Assembly (NCBI GenBank): GCA_019694655.1
Contig: JAIBBN010000001.1
Location: forward strand, 1-64,000
Length of the DNA stretch: 64,000 bases
From: Leptospirales bacterium
GTDB taxonomy: Bacteria > Spirochaetota > Leptospiria > Leptospirales > Leptonemataceae
Direction of reading: 5' to 3'
The translations under genes were made by a program, and so were the position numbers. The notes beneath the pieces are model-generated. The model saw nothing but the letters and a program-made list of their open reading frames with translations. It made no database searches and was not told where the DNA came from. The first letter of the stretch is position 1; each line of letters begins with the position of its first letter. Shown piece by piece: positions 16,526-25,085 of the stretch.

Positions 16526-17587
16526 TCAGTCTTCGTATTGCGCCAGAAGGCAAATGGCTCGTGCAATTTCCACATACTTCAAGCGCGCCAGGTCTTCCAG
16601 ATTGCGAATGCCAAAGGCTTCCTCCAGCAAGCGGGCATGCCGCGGGGTGAGACCCTCCAGTGCATGCACCGGGCTGCCGGCCAACTGTTTGAGCGTCATG
16701 GACTCAAAGGGCTTGTCCACTGCGCCCCGAATGGAAATTGGCGTAATCTTCGCCGCGCGAGTTGCGCTTTTCTTCTTCTTTGCCGCCATGGCTTCTTTCT
16801 CCCTCATTTGATTCATGATTCCGCGAACGCCTTCGCTGCGAGTCAGACGGCCGTGGCGCGCGCCTTCGCCCGCTTCGGGTTCGGCGGCCGCCAGTGGAAC
16901 GATCTGACCTCCGGTAAGCGCGGCGATCGATTGGGCTTCCGCCACACTCAGCTGATGCCGCAAGCGTTTGGCGTCGCGCTTGCCAGCCAACAGCCAGACG
17001 ACGATCAGTACGACCAGGGCCGCAATCAACAGAGCGACCAGAAGCCAGATCCAGAAGGGCGGTCCCGCTTCCCGGCCCGCGCTCTCGCCTGTTTGCGCCC
17101 GCCGATTGGCATCGGCCGCAGCCTGGTTAGCCGCCTGCAGCGCAAGACGCAGGTCGGCGGCGCTGGCGTAGGCGCGAAGTTCGATGCGACGGTGCGGCTC
17201 CCTTGGCGTTTCAATAAGAACGGCGCCATTGGCGCTTGATGCAATTGCCGCCTGCACTCCGCCGCGTTGAGCTTCTGCCAGAACGATCTCGGCCCCGCGT
17301 CGCGCTCGACGATCGGCAATGGATCGGCTGGCAGCGAAGCCGCCGGTGTCGCATGCAAAGCCGCTGACCAGAAAGTAGGTCTTCCCTTCGGCCGCCGCGG
17401 CGACGGCTGCATTGCGCAGCGCCTGGCGATCGCGGCTTAGCGGTTCGTACTGCGTGAGTTGAAACCGAATTGTGACCAGAGCCGTCTCAGCTGGCTGCGG
17501 CTGGCAGGCGCTCAGCGTCAGCAGAAAGGGCAGCATCCATTTCAGACCGGCCCCTCGTGGCGCCTTGCTGCTCCTGCGGCCCTTCAT
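16526..17587 (-). CDS. OmpA-like lipoprotein with a transmembrane segment and HhH-like tail
   Basis: 353 residues. The N-terminus is a signal sequence with a lipobox-like LTLSAC (Cys28). Residues about 40-145 resemble an OmpA C-terminal peptidoglycan-binding domain: VSGFACDTGGFAASRSIADRRA and, at its end, PHRRIELRA. One strong membrane helix (about 176-200, rich in Leu, Ile, Val and Trp) follows, then a charged linker containing a KKKK run. The C-terminus (about 300-350) reads as a helix-hairpin-helix-like repeat, with EGLTPRHARLLEEAFGIRNL. The combination would place the OmpA part in the periplasm and the tail in the cytoplasm. The 17587 start has no clear Shine-Dalgarno; an ATG 17 codons later is possible. 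Confidence 0.65.
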   Translation of the reverse strand: MKGRRSSKAPRGAGLKWMLPFLLTLSACQPQPAETALVTIRFQLTQYEPLSRDRQALRNAAVAAAAEGKTYFLVSGFACDTGGFAASRSIADRRARRGAEIVLAEAQRGGVQAAIASSANGAVLIETPREPHRRIELRAYASAADLRLALQAANQAAADANRRAQTGESAGREAGPPFWIWLLVALLIAALVVLIVVWLLAGKRDAKRLRHQLSVAEAQSIAALTGGQIVPLAAAEPEAGEGARHGRLTRSEGVRGIMNQMREKEAMAAKKKKSATRAAKITPISIRGAVDKPFESMTLKQLAGSPVHALEGLTPRHARLLEEAFGIRNLEDLARLKYVEIARAICLLAQYED

Positions 17588-17668
17588 TGGTAAATTTTCG
17601 GCGAGCGTCGGACTTCGACCGATAATTTCCCTGGACCCTCTGCTCTCTGGAGGCCGCGCATTTTTTCC

Positions 17669-18316
17669 ATGCAGAATGTGGATTTCAGTCCTCGCTTGCG
17701 GCGCGCATCATCCATCCGTAGCCTGCCGGAGGCGCCCGCCGCGCCTTCATCCGCTCTGGACTTGCGTCGCAGCAATCGTAGCATTGTGGCGCTTGCTGCC
17801 GGCGGAATACTGATCTTTACGCTCGGACTGGTGGCCGGCATCCAGATTGGTCGCTTGAAAAACCTGGACGAGACCGTAGTCCGCTATCCCGACGGCAGAC
17901 GAAACTCAGCCCCGCCGCCGCATGCGACGCCAGCCCCGGAGCGCTCTGCCCCGCAACCGGCTGCTGTCAATGACCGACCAGGCGGCGCCCAAAGCGTACT
18001 TGCCAACCAGCCAGAAGCCGGACGCTTTATCATCAAACTGGGATCGTTTCGTAGTAGCGAGGCGGCGAGGCTTAGCGATCGGCTGAATGCCATTGCCGGC
18101 CTGGAAAGCGTAGCGACGACGCCCTGCAGGGGAGTTCAGGAACCCGCCCGTCAGCGCGGCGCTGCTTTTCGGGTGGGGGCGGCAGGACGCCGCGAGTTGG
18201 AGAATGTTTTCGCCGGCTGCTTTCGAAGCGCCGCGACTGCACAGGCCGCCCTGGAGCAAATCCAACGGTCCGGAGTGCCCGGAGCTTCGCGCGCGCGAGT
18301 CTACGAAATTGAGTGA
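17669..18316 (+). CDS. Single-pass membrane protein with SPOR-like domain
   Basis: 215 residues. A basic N-terminus is followed by one membrane helix (about residues 38-60, VALAAGGILIFTLGLVAGIQ), a Pro/Ala-rich linker (65-110) and a C-terminal domain of about 100 residues. That domain starts RFIIKLGSFRSSEAARLSDRL, as SPOR domains do, and has a second half-repeat near GCFRSAATAQAALEQI. SPOR domains bind denuded septal peptidoglycan, so it should act in the periplasm at the division site. It is transcribed divergently from the OmpA-like lipoprotein gene. Confidence 0.75.
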   Translation: MQNVDFSPRLRRASSIRSLPEAPAAPSSALDLRRSNRSIVALAAGGILIFTLGLVAGIQIGRLKNLDETVVRYPDGRRNSAPPPHATPAPERSAPQPAAVNDRPGGAQSVLANQPEAGRFIIKLGSFRSSEAARLSDRLNAIAGLESVATTPCRGVQEPARQRGAAFRVGAAGRRELENVFAGCFRSAATAQAALEQIQRSGVPGASRARVYEIE

Positions 18317-18403
18317 TTTTCGGCCCTTTTCTCTGGACCAAAAAATATTCTTGCCCTCCTTGAAGTACTCGCTTTGGTAACGCCACGACAGGAGATCGCC
18401 TGC

Positions 18404-18802
18404 ATGGCAAAGAAAAAAACGGCCAAGAAAGCATCCAAGAAATCAAGCTCAAGAAGCTCCAGCGGGAAGTTCTCCTTCCTCGACGAGGTTCTGGCCAGTA
18501 TTCTGGACTCAGCTGAAGTAACTCGCAAGGGCGAGGTGAAGCTCAAGCGTAGCGATGTGAAGCTGGCGCTGGAAGCGGCCTTCGAGAAGGGCGCCGTAGC
18601 TGCAGCTGGCGGCGAACGCGTAAAGGTTCCGTTTCTTGGAACTCTGGCCTTTCGCGAAGTAAAGGCGCGCAAGGCCGGCATGCAGATGAATCCCTTCACC
18701 AAACAGCCGGCGATGGTTGCCGCCCGTCCGGCCAGCCGCAAGCCTCGTTTCAGTTTCTCCCGGCTCAGCAAAGACGTTTTCAGCGCCAAAAAGAACTGGT
18801 GA
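18404..18802 (+). CDS. HU/IHF-like DNA-binding protein with basic N-terminal tail
   Basis: 132 residues from the ATG at 18404, with AGGAG about 9 nt upstream. The first about 22 residues are almost only Lys, Ser and Ala. The remainder matches the HU fold: a helical part (VKLALEAAFEKGAVAAA), then KVPFLGTLAFREVKARKAG and a MNPFTKQPA arm that corresponds to the Arg-Asn-Pro DNA-bending arm of HU. The basic tail resembles histone-like extensions. It lies between the SPOR-like and bactofilin genes, with a 23-nt hairpin before the latter. Confidence 0.78.
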   Translation: MAKKKTAKKASKKSSSRSSSGKFSFLDEVLASILDSAEVTRKGEVKLKRSDVKLALEAAFEKGAVAAAGGERVKVPFLGTLAFREVKARKAGMQMNPFTKQPAMVAARPASRKPRFSFSRLSKDVFSAKKNW

Positions 18803-18859
18803 AGTTGCCGGTCGTTTTCGAAAAGAGTTTCCAAAATCGATCGGTTGATCTCCTTCTGG

Positions 18860-18882
18860 CCCCGGGAGCTTCCATCCCGGGG
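18860..18882 (+). promoter_or_regulatory. Strong hairpin before the bactofilin start
   Basis: CCCCGGGA (18860-18867) and TCCCGGGG (18875-18882) form a perfect 8-bp GC stem around a 7-nt loop. It ends 9 nt before the ATG at 18892 and includes the only G-rich stretch that could be a ribosome binding site. No T-run follows. It may terminate weakly, protect mRNA ends or hide the ribosome binding site. Confidence 0.5.
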
Positions 18883-18891
18883 TACTAACAC

Positions 18892-19227
18892 ATGATCGAA
18901 ACACAAAAACGACAGATCCGCCTCTTGAAGACGATCACGCTGAACGGCGGAGACATCGTAGCGGAAGACGACCTCCTGATTTACGGCAAGGTCAACGTAT
19001 CGCGCATCGAGGCCAGCGGCAAGACAGTCGTCATTGGCATAGGCGCAGACGTCAGCGCCGATATCCGCGGCGGCACTGTGCAGGTCATCGGCACTTTGAA
19101 TGGCAACATAACCGCCTCGGAACTCATTTCCGTCGCCGAAACGGCCACGCTCAATGGCGACATCGCAGCCCCGCACATCGAGCTGGCCAAACGCTGCCGC
19201 TTCAGCGGTCGCCTCACCTATATCTAA
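18892..19227 (+). CDS. Bactofilin
   Basis: 111 residues, the length of a minimal bactofilin. Repeating short beta strands (KVNVSRIEASGKTVVIGIGA, VQVIGTLNGNITASELISV, ATLNGDIAAPHIELA) form the right-handed beta-helix of the family, with Gly at the turns. There is no membrane segment. Bactofilins polymerise without nucleotide at the inner membrane and position cell-wall enzymes; in spirochaetes they influence helical shape. Its stop lies 3 bp from the convergent dusA stop. Neighbouring SPOR-like and OmpA-like genes support an envelope role. Confidence 0.9.
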   Translation: MIETQKRQIRLLKTITLNGGDIVAEDDLLIYGKVNVSRIEASGKTVVIGIGADVSADIRGGTVQVIGTLNGNITASELISVAETATLNGDIAAPHIELAKRCRFSGRLTYI

Positions 19228-19230
19228 GCC

Positions 19231-20259
19231 TCAAGCTGTAGCTGACTGCCGCGAGGGTGCGGCAGTTGGCTCCAATGCAGATATGCTGTAGCTCAGCGCA
19301 GACTGCAGCGGCGCCGCCGGATCGGCGCTGCGCGCTGCGGCGTTCAGCGCCCGGCGCCATTGAGCAGCGCCGCGAATGCCGTGAAAAAAGCCAGCTGCAT
19401 GTCGCAGCAGCGCCCGTTGTTCCGCTGGCGCCTTGAGCTCTGCAAGCAACTGCAGCATGTACCCGGCAAACGATCGGCGGCGTTGCTCGATCGAATCATA
19501 TTGTATTGTACTATCATAGAATCGAGCGTCGGCTTCGGCAAAGATCCAGGGATTGTTGTAGGCGGCGCGCCCAATCATAACGCCATCCACCATGCGCAAC
19601 TGTTCGGCGGCGGCATCCAGGTCGGTTATGCCGCCATTGATCTCCACCGGCAAATCTGCAAAGGCCTGCTTGACGGCGTGCACAAGCTCGTACTGCAGCG
19701 GCGGAACGCTGCGATTCTGCCGCGGACTGAGGCCGCTGAGAATTGCAATGCGGGAGTGGATGATCACCCGGTCTACGCCAGCGGAGCGCAAAGCGGCAAC
19801 AAAACGCAGCAAAGCCGGGAGACCCTGCAGACTGTCGATACCTGTGCGGTGCTTTACGGTAACCGGAAGCGCTACCGCAGCGCGCATGGCGGCCGCCAGT
19901 TCCGCACAACGCTGCGGGTCCGCCATCAGGCAGGCCCCAAAGGCGCCGCTCTGGACGCGTTCGCTGGGGCAGCCGGCATTCAGATTGATTTCATCGTAGC
20001 CCGCATCGGCGCCAATGCGAGCCGCTTCAGCCAGTTCGCGCGGCGAGTCGCCCCCCAATTGCAGGGCAATGGGATGCTCCTGCTCCGAAAAACGCAGCAG
20101 TCGCTGGCGATCGCGACCCAGAACGGCGCGACAGTGCAGCATCTCGGTATAGAGCAGCGTGCGTTGACTGACTTGACGGAACAGCTGCCGAAATAGTCTG
20201 TCGGTACAATCCATCATCGGCGCTACTGACAGCGGCCCGGTTGTTGGTCGCCGCGCCAC
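19231..20259 (-). CDS. dusA: tRNA-dihydrouridine synthase, DusA type
   Basis: 342 residues, FMN-binding TIM barrel. APMMDCTDRLFRQLFR lies at the start. NLNAGCPSERVQSGAFGACLM (in part) holds the catalytic Cys and the DusA-type continuation, VTVKHRTGID follows, and NGGI and GVMIGRAAYNNPW make up the phosphate-binding end. The enzyme reduces U20/U20a in tRNA. It follows the M28 peptidase gene by 2 bp in a minus-strand operon with the MFS transporter gene. Confidence 0.92.
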   Translation of the reverse strand: MARRPTTGPLSVAPMMDCTDRLFRQLFRQVSQRTLLYTEMLHCRAVLGRDRQRLLRFSEQEHPIALQLGGDSPRELAEAARIGADAGYDEINLNAGCPSERVQSGAFGACLMADPQRCAELAAAMRAAVALPVTVKHRTGIDSLQGLPALLRFVAALRSAGVDRVIIHSRIAILSGLSPRQNRSVPPLQYELVHAVKQAFADLPVEINGGITDLDAAAEQLRMVDGVMIGRAAYNNPWIFAEADARFYDSTIQYDSIEQRRRSFAGYMLQLLAELKAPAEQRALLRHAAGFFHGIRGAAQWRRALNAAARSADPAAPLQSALSYSISALEPTAAPSRQSATA

Positions 20260-20261
20260 GA

Positions 20262-22052
20262 TCAGTCCTCACCGGCAATCAAGGCGGTTTCGCCGCTGAT
20301 ACGACGTCCGTCGCGGACAAAAACAATTCGGTAGCTGCGACCGCCGCGGGCGTCCTCAAGGAAGCGCATGTAGTCATCAATGGTGCGCACCTCGACATCT
20401 CCGAGCTGGACAATATGATCGCCAGCACGCAGGCCGGTGCGCGCCACCGGCGCCTCGGGATGGACGTCGCCGACTTCAACGCCGTCGCCGCGGCGATCAT
20501 AGTTAGCCGGCATGATACCCAGACGCAGTTTGAATTCAAAGCCGCTGCGCGCAGGCTCCGCCGGCGCTCGCTGAAATACTGGCGCCGGATTCAGGCGACT
20601 GGCAGCGCTGCCAAGGTTGGCGGCCATTTGTGCAATCCTGGCAATGCCATCGTAGTTGAGCGTATCGGGACGATCGGCAGCGGTATGATACTCGCGATGG
20701 CCGCCAGTAAAGAACATCGCCACCGGAATGTGGCGAGCATAGAAGACGCTGTGATCACTTGGCCCGCTGCCGCCCGGCAGCAGTCGCAGTTCCAGTGCGC
20801 CGGGGAAACCGGCGTTCTGAAAAGAATGCTCAATCGCCGCACGCCAGGAAGGGTCTGCGCTCTGGGCGCCCTGCAACATCAGACCCTTGCCCTTGCGCAG
20901 TCGGCCGACCATATCCAGGTTGAGCATTGCAGCAAAAGAAGCGCTGCGAAATTCGTGAGATGCTGCAAAGGCCGTGGCGCCCAACAGGCCGCGCTCCTCG
21001 GCGTCAAAATGGATGAACAGTACATTACTTTCGGCGGCCACCGCACTGTCACTGTGCTGGTTGTCGCGCCATTGTAGCTCGCCGGCGGCCTCCATCACAG
21101 CAGCGACTCCGGAGGCATTATCATCGGCGCCCGGGTGGACAGCGTTGCTCTGATCCAGCGCGGCAAAGTTTCCGTAGCCAAGGTGGTCAAAATGCGCTGC
21201 AATCATGATGTTGCGCTGTCCCTCGCGCGGCGGTCTCAACCAGGCGCCGACATTGCGGCCCTGCTGACGTCGCAGAGCATACTCCGAGCGAACCGTGGCC
21301 GGGCCAAGCCGCTGGCCCAGGCGTTGCTCCAGGACGCGATCATCAGCGCTGGCCGAGGTCAACCAGGGCAACGATTGTTCCAGCAATTCCGATTCGACAA
21401 AAACCGCCGGCGGTCCGCTGGAAATGCGCGGGGCAAAGGCGCCAGGCTCGACGGGCGGGCCAGCAGGCAAATTCAAGAAGACAACGGCCGCCGCGCCGGC
21501 CGCGCGCGCTGCACGGTACTTTTCGTTGAAGCTCATCGAGCGAACGAATTGTGAATTCCCCCGTCCGCCAGGCGCGTAGCGCAGACAGAAGATAATTGCT
21601 CCCTGCAGATCACGCCCGGCAAAATCGTCGCGCTGTTGCGTCTCATCTTTCAGACAGAAGCCCAGGAACACGGCCTTGCCGCTCTGTTTGCCTGGCGCCG
21701 AAAGCGGAAAGGGCTGGGCCGGGATTTGCACTGTGCCAGAGGAACTTTGCCATTGCAGCATACTTTCCGTCGATGGGATCAGGCCGGCGTCAAAGGGGAA
21801 TGATTGCATGAAACTGCCGCCAAAAGCCGGAAAAAATCCATGCTGCCGATAGAAGTCGGCGATCCATTGAGCGGCGCGTCGTCCGCTGATATCGCCAGAG
21901 AGCCGGCCGCCTGCCGAATTGGAAGCAAGCTGGCTAACGATCCAGGCGGAATCGCTGGCATCTGGCTGCGGGGAAAGCCGCGGCTGACAGGAAATAACGC
22001 TCACAGCGAGGAGAACAGGCAGCAGATGCAACGCTGCAGGCTTAGCTGCCAT
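20262..22052 (-). CDS. M28-family zinc peptidase lipoprotein with PA and PDZ domains
   Basis: 596 residues. A signal peptide ends in a lipobox-like VSVISC. A PA-type insert lies at about residues 110-240. The M28 catalytic core shows metal ligands in AAHFDHLGYG, GADDNASGV, FDAEERGLLG, NLDMVGR and REYHTAADRPD. A C-terminal PDZ domain (about 505-590) includes GVEVGDVHPEAPVARTGLR (19 residues). It is probably an outer-envelope aminopeptidase. Its start overlaps the 3' end of the MFS gene by 11 bp and dusA follows by 2 bp. Confidence 0.9.
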   Translation of the reverse strand: MAAKPAALHLLPVLLAVSVISCQPRLSPQPDASDSAWIVSQLASNSAGGRLSGDISGRRAAQWIADFYRQHGFFPAFGGSFMQSFPFDAGLIPSTESMLQWQSSSGTVQIPAQPFPLSAPGKQSGKAVFLGFCLKDETQQRDDFAGRDLQGAIIFCLRYAPGGRGNSQFVRSMSFNEKYRAARAAGAAAVVFLNLPAGPPVEPGAFAPRISSGPPAVFVESELLEQSLPWLTSASADDRVLEQRLGQRLGPATVRSEYALRRQQGRNVGAWLRPPREGQRNIMIAAHFDHLGYGNFAALDQSNAVHPGADDNASGVAAVMEAAGELQWRDNQHSDSAVAAESNVLFIHFDAEERGLLGATAFAASHEFRSASFAAMLNLDMVGRLRKGKGLMLQGAQSADPSWRAAIEHSFQNAGFPGALELRLLPGGSGPSDHSVFYARHIPVAMFFTGGHREYHTAADRPDTLNYDGIARIAQMAANLGSAASRLNPAPVFQRAPAEPARSGFEFKLRLGIMPANYDRRGDGVEVGDVHPEAPVARTGLRAGDHIVQLGDVEVRTIDDYMRFLEDARGGRSYRIVFVRDGRRISGETALIAGED

Positions 22053-23361
22053 GGCCTTCTCCGTCCGGCATCTTGAACTCAGGAAGTTTCAGCGAGAGCG
22101 CCAGCGCGATTGCCATCAGCAAAGCCAGCACGGCATATGCATTGCGTACGCCTAAGTAGAAATAGAGCAACGCGCCGATGGCCGGACCGGCAAAGCGTCC
22201 AAGCGAGCCCGCCGATCGCAAGAGTGAGAGATTGTAACCTTGCTCCTGCTCCTCGCTGGCCAGACTGGTCAGGCCAGCGACGGCCGGCTGAACCAGCGAC
22301 GAGCCCAGGGCGATGGGAAGCAGGCAGAGCATTGCCAGCGGCCAGTCCGGCGCCGTAAATGCCAGCAGCGCCGCCGGTAGCGGCAGGAGCAGCAATCCGA
22401 TGCGCAAGATGCGCAGCGCCGGCATGCGCTTGCTCAGCGTGCGCACCAGGCCTCCCTGACCAAGAACCAGTACGACGCCAATGTAAAGAAATACCATGCC
22501 TATTTGAAAGGGACTGAGACCAAAAGCGAGGTCGAAGAAAAAAGTGAAGGTGAATTCAAAGGCGGAGAATGCAAATATAAAGAGCAGATTCAGTCCCAGG
22601 ATCGGGCCCAGGCCAGGTCGACGCAGACGGCTGGACAGCGCGCGGATCGGATGCTCCACCCAATGACCTCTGCTTTTTCCGGCGCGTGTTTCCACAAAAA
22701 ACAGGGCATTGAGCGCCGCGCTGCTCAGCGATAGCAGCAGTGCAAGTGCAGCTGGCCAGACGAAGGGATGCGTTCCGACCAGCGGCATCGAGGCGGCATC
22801 CAGGCGCGCTGAAAGGCCGCCCAGCGCCGGACCCAGGATAAAGCCCATCCCAAAGGCCGCGCCCACTAAACCCATGGCCCTCGTGCGCTGCTCGGGCGCG
22901 CTGATATCAGCCATGGCAGCGCTGGCGACGCCCATGTTGCCGGCCATCAATCCCCCGAAAAGGCGGGCGGCAATGAACCAGTGAAAATTGGGGGCCAGAA
23001 GCCAGGCCAGATGCGAGAGGGCAAGGCCAGTGCTGGTCAACAGCAAGACCGGCCGGCGCCCAATGCGGTCGGAAAGCCTGCCCCAGTAGGGGGCGGCCAG
23101 GAATTGGAACAAGGCATAGACCGCAGAGAGAGCGCCGCCAAGCAGCACAATGGCCGCGCGATTATCGGTCTGTGCGCCGGGCACAGCATGCATGATGCGC
23201 TCCAGCGCGTCGAGCCAGAGCACGCCCTGGGCGCGCGTTTCCTCCAGGTAGTGCGTGAGCAAGCGCGGAATGAGCGGAAAGATTACGGTGAACCCGACCA
23301 GGTCCAGAAACAGGATCAAAAGAAGTAGGAGCCGATTGCCGGCGCCGGCAGCGTTACGCAT
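22042..23361 (-). CDS. MFS transporter (TetA/multidrug type)
   Basis: 439 residues from the ATG at 23361; the reading upstream lacks membrane character. Twelve hydrophobic segments are visible. The loop 2-3 signature is GRLSDRIGRRPVLL, and motif C-like LGPALGG follows in helix 5. The N-terminus LILFLDLVGFTVIFPLIPRL is typical of the DHA1/TetA group. It is a proton-driven exporter with unknown substrate. It is the first gene of the MFS-M28-dusA run and is divergent from the GHKL-like gene at 23442. Confidence 0.85.
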   Translation of the reverse strand: MRNAAGAGNRLLLLLILFLDLVGFTVIFPLIPRLLTHYLEETRAQGVLWLDALERIMHAVPGAQTDNRAAIVLLGGALSAVYALFQFLAAPYWGRLSDRIGRRPVLLLTSTGLALSHLAWLLAPNFHWFIAARLFGGLMAGNMGVASAAMADISAPEQRTRAMGLVGAAFGMGFILGPALGGLSARLDAASMPLVGTHPFVWPAALALLLSLSSAALNALFFVETRAGKSRGHWVEHPIRALSSRLRRPGLGPILGLNLLFIFAFSAFEFTFTFFFDLAFGLSPFQIGMVFLYIGVVLVLGQGGLVRTLSKRMPALRILRIGLLLLPLPAALLAFTAPDWPLAMLCLLPIALGSSLVQPAVAGLTSLASEEQEQGYNLSLLRSAGSLGRFAGPAIGALLYFYLGVRNAYAVLALLMAIALALSLKLPEFKMPDGEGHGS

Positions 23362-23441
23362 GGCCCATGATTCGCAGCGCCGGGGCCACAAATAGAAAAA
23401 AATGGTTGTGGCGCCATCACTTTTAGCGTTTGATTCCGGCA

Positions 23442-24254
23442 ATGGGTGCGGTCGACCTGATTCAGGCGGAAGAGCTGGAGGCGCAGGACCAGGCTCTTGC
23501 CATCGGCCGCGACTACATTCCCGGGATCGAGCGCCGCTTGCGCAATACGATCTACTCGCTGTTTCAGGGCGACCAATCGGACCAGAGTGCAATCACGGAT
23601 CGTGAACTACTGGCCGAAGCCGTCTTCTGGTCGATTGGCGAACTGATCAACAATGCGAACAAGGCTAACAATCGCTGGGCGGTCTTGCGGCAGGCGCTGC
23701 ACCAGCGCATCAAGAAGGATAACCCGTCCGCCGAGGACGACGCACTCTACCGCGATATTGACTATGCCATTCAGCACAACCAGACGGACCTGCTCAAAAA
23801 GTACGGTCTGGAAAAGGTGGATCTGACCGCTTCTATCTTGAAGCTGATTGAGATGCACAAGACCAACTCCTTTGCGCTATCCGAGAAATTCAACAAGCGC
23901 ATCGACTTGACCCTCCGCGTTCGGCGCAAAGCGGAACGGCGTCAGCTGGTCATAAACGTCATCAACAACTCGCCGATTACTGTGATCGACCGCGATCGAG
24001 TTGAATACAACCTGGACAAGATCAAGCAGGATTTAATCGACGCCCAGAAGAGCCAGTACGAGGCCTCCGTCCAGCTCTACGATCGACACGAAGATCACAG
24101 CGGCGGCGGCTTTGGCGCCGGCCTGCGCAGCATCGTCCTTTTTCTCAAAGAAGGCTACCGACCCTTTCAATCTGAAATCGTCTTTTCCCGATTGATTCAG
24201 TACCGATCCGCCGGGGCTTCGACCATCTTCAGCATTGAGATTCCGATTCCCTGA
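23442..24254 (+). CDS. Stand-alone GHKL-ATPase-like protein
   Basis: 270 residues from the ATG at 23442; a TTG four codons earlier is possible. No membrane segment, His phosphoacceptor or sensor domain is seen. AVFWSIGELINNANKANNR looks like a histidine-kinase N-box with Glu67 and Asn70/71. VINVINNSPITVIDRDR and GGGFGAGLRSIVLFLKEGY lie where D/G boxes would be, but the DxGxG motif is degenerate. It may be a diverged regulatory ATPase of anti-sigma or kinase type, or an inactive relative. It is divergent from the MFS gene. Confidence 0.55.
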   Translation: MGAVDLIQAEELEAQDQALAIGRDYIPGIERRLRNTIYSLFQGDQSDQSAITDRELLAEAVFWSIGELINNANKANNRWAVLRQALHQRIKKDNPSAEDDALYRDIDYAIQHNQTDLLKKYGLEKVDLTASILKLIEMHKTNSFALSEKFNKRIDLTLRVRRKAERRQLVINVINNSPITVIDRDRVEYNLDKIKQDLIDAQKSQYEASVQLYDRHEDHSGGGFGAGLRSIVLFLKEGYRPFQSEIVFSRLIQYRSAGASTIFSIEIPIP

Positions 24255-24272
24255 CCGGAAGCAAGCCCTTCT

Positions 24273-25085
24273 TCATTGGCCGCTCAAGTCAACGAGCAGG
24301 CGTAGCAGCGCCGCAGAGCAAACGATAATTAACAAGGTGCGAATCCAGCGATTGGCAGCGCTGCTGATTGCCGCAAACTTCGCGCCATACCAGGCCCCGG
24401 CCATCTGACCCACGCCCAGCGCCAATCCCGGCGCAAAGCGCACCTGATCGTAGTAGAGAAAGATAGCCAGCGACGGCGCCGTGAAGAAGGGAACCATCAG
24501 CAATTTGTAACCGTTGCCCTGACTCAACGTTTTTCGGAGGCCAAGGCTCATCAATGCCAGAATCATTACGCCGGCGCCGGCCTGCAGGAAGCCGCCATAG
24601 AAGCCAATCAACAGGCAGGAAAGCAGAGTGAGCGGCGAGCGGTGGCGCAGGTTGGCCTCGCTGTGCGATCGCAACCACTGCGCCGGATTGAAGAGCAGGA
24701 GAAATAGCAAGAAGGCCATCACTGCAGCGATGGCGTAGCTCAACTGACGGGCGCCAAGCGCCGCCGCCAGCCATGCCCCCAGGGTCGCACCGACTGCGCT
24801 GATCGGGATGAACCACGGCCACTGTTCTAGACTGTCGCCGCCATGCCGACGATACGAAATGACTCCGGTTACGCTTTGCATCATTACGCCGATGCGATTG
24901 GAGGCATTTGCTTCGTGCGGACTGAGGCCCATCAACAGCAACACTGGCAGCGTGAGCAAGGAACCGGAACCGGCCAGGGTATTGATGACGCCAGCCAGAA
25001 GTCCAACGAGGGCCGCCAGGGCAAACAACAAGAGCTGCGAGGCCGGCGGCGAACGCAGCCATTCCAGAAGACTGTTTAGATCCAC
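24273..25085 (-). CDS. TauE/SafE-family permease
   Basis: 270 residues and about eight membrane helices. The family repeat is visible: GLLAGVINTLAGSGSLLTLP in the first half and GFYGGFLQAGAGVMILALM in the second. Members export sulfite, sulfoacetate or related organic anions. It starts with GTG at 25085 immediately after the cimA stop, so it is cotranscribed with cimA. That pairing does not by itself reveal the substrate. Confidence 0.85.
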   Translation of the reverse strand: MDLNSLLEWLRSPPASQLLLFALAALVGLLAGVINTLAGSGSLLTLPVLLLMGLSPHEANASNRIGVMMQSVTGVISYRRHGGDSLEQWPWFIPISAVGATLGAWLAAALGARQLSYAIAAVMAFLLFLLLFNPAQWLRSHSEANLRHRSPLTLLSCLLIGFYGGFLQAGAGVMILALMSLGLRKTLSQGNGYKLLMVPFFTAPSLAIFLYYDQVRFAPGLALGVGQMAGAWYGAKFAAISSAANRWIRTLLIIVCSAALLRLLVDLSGQ

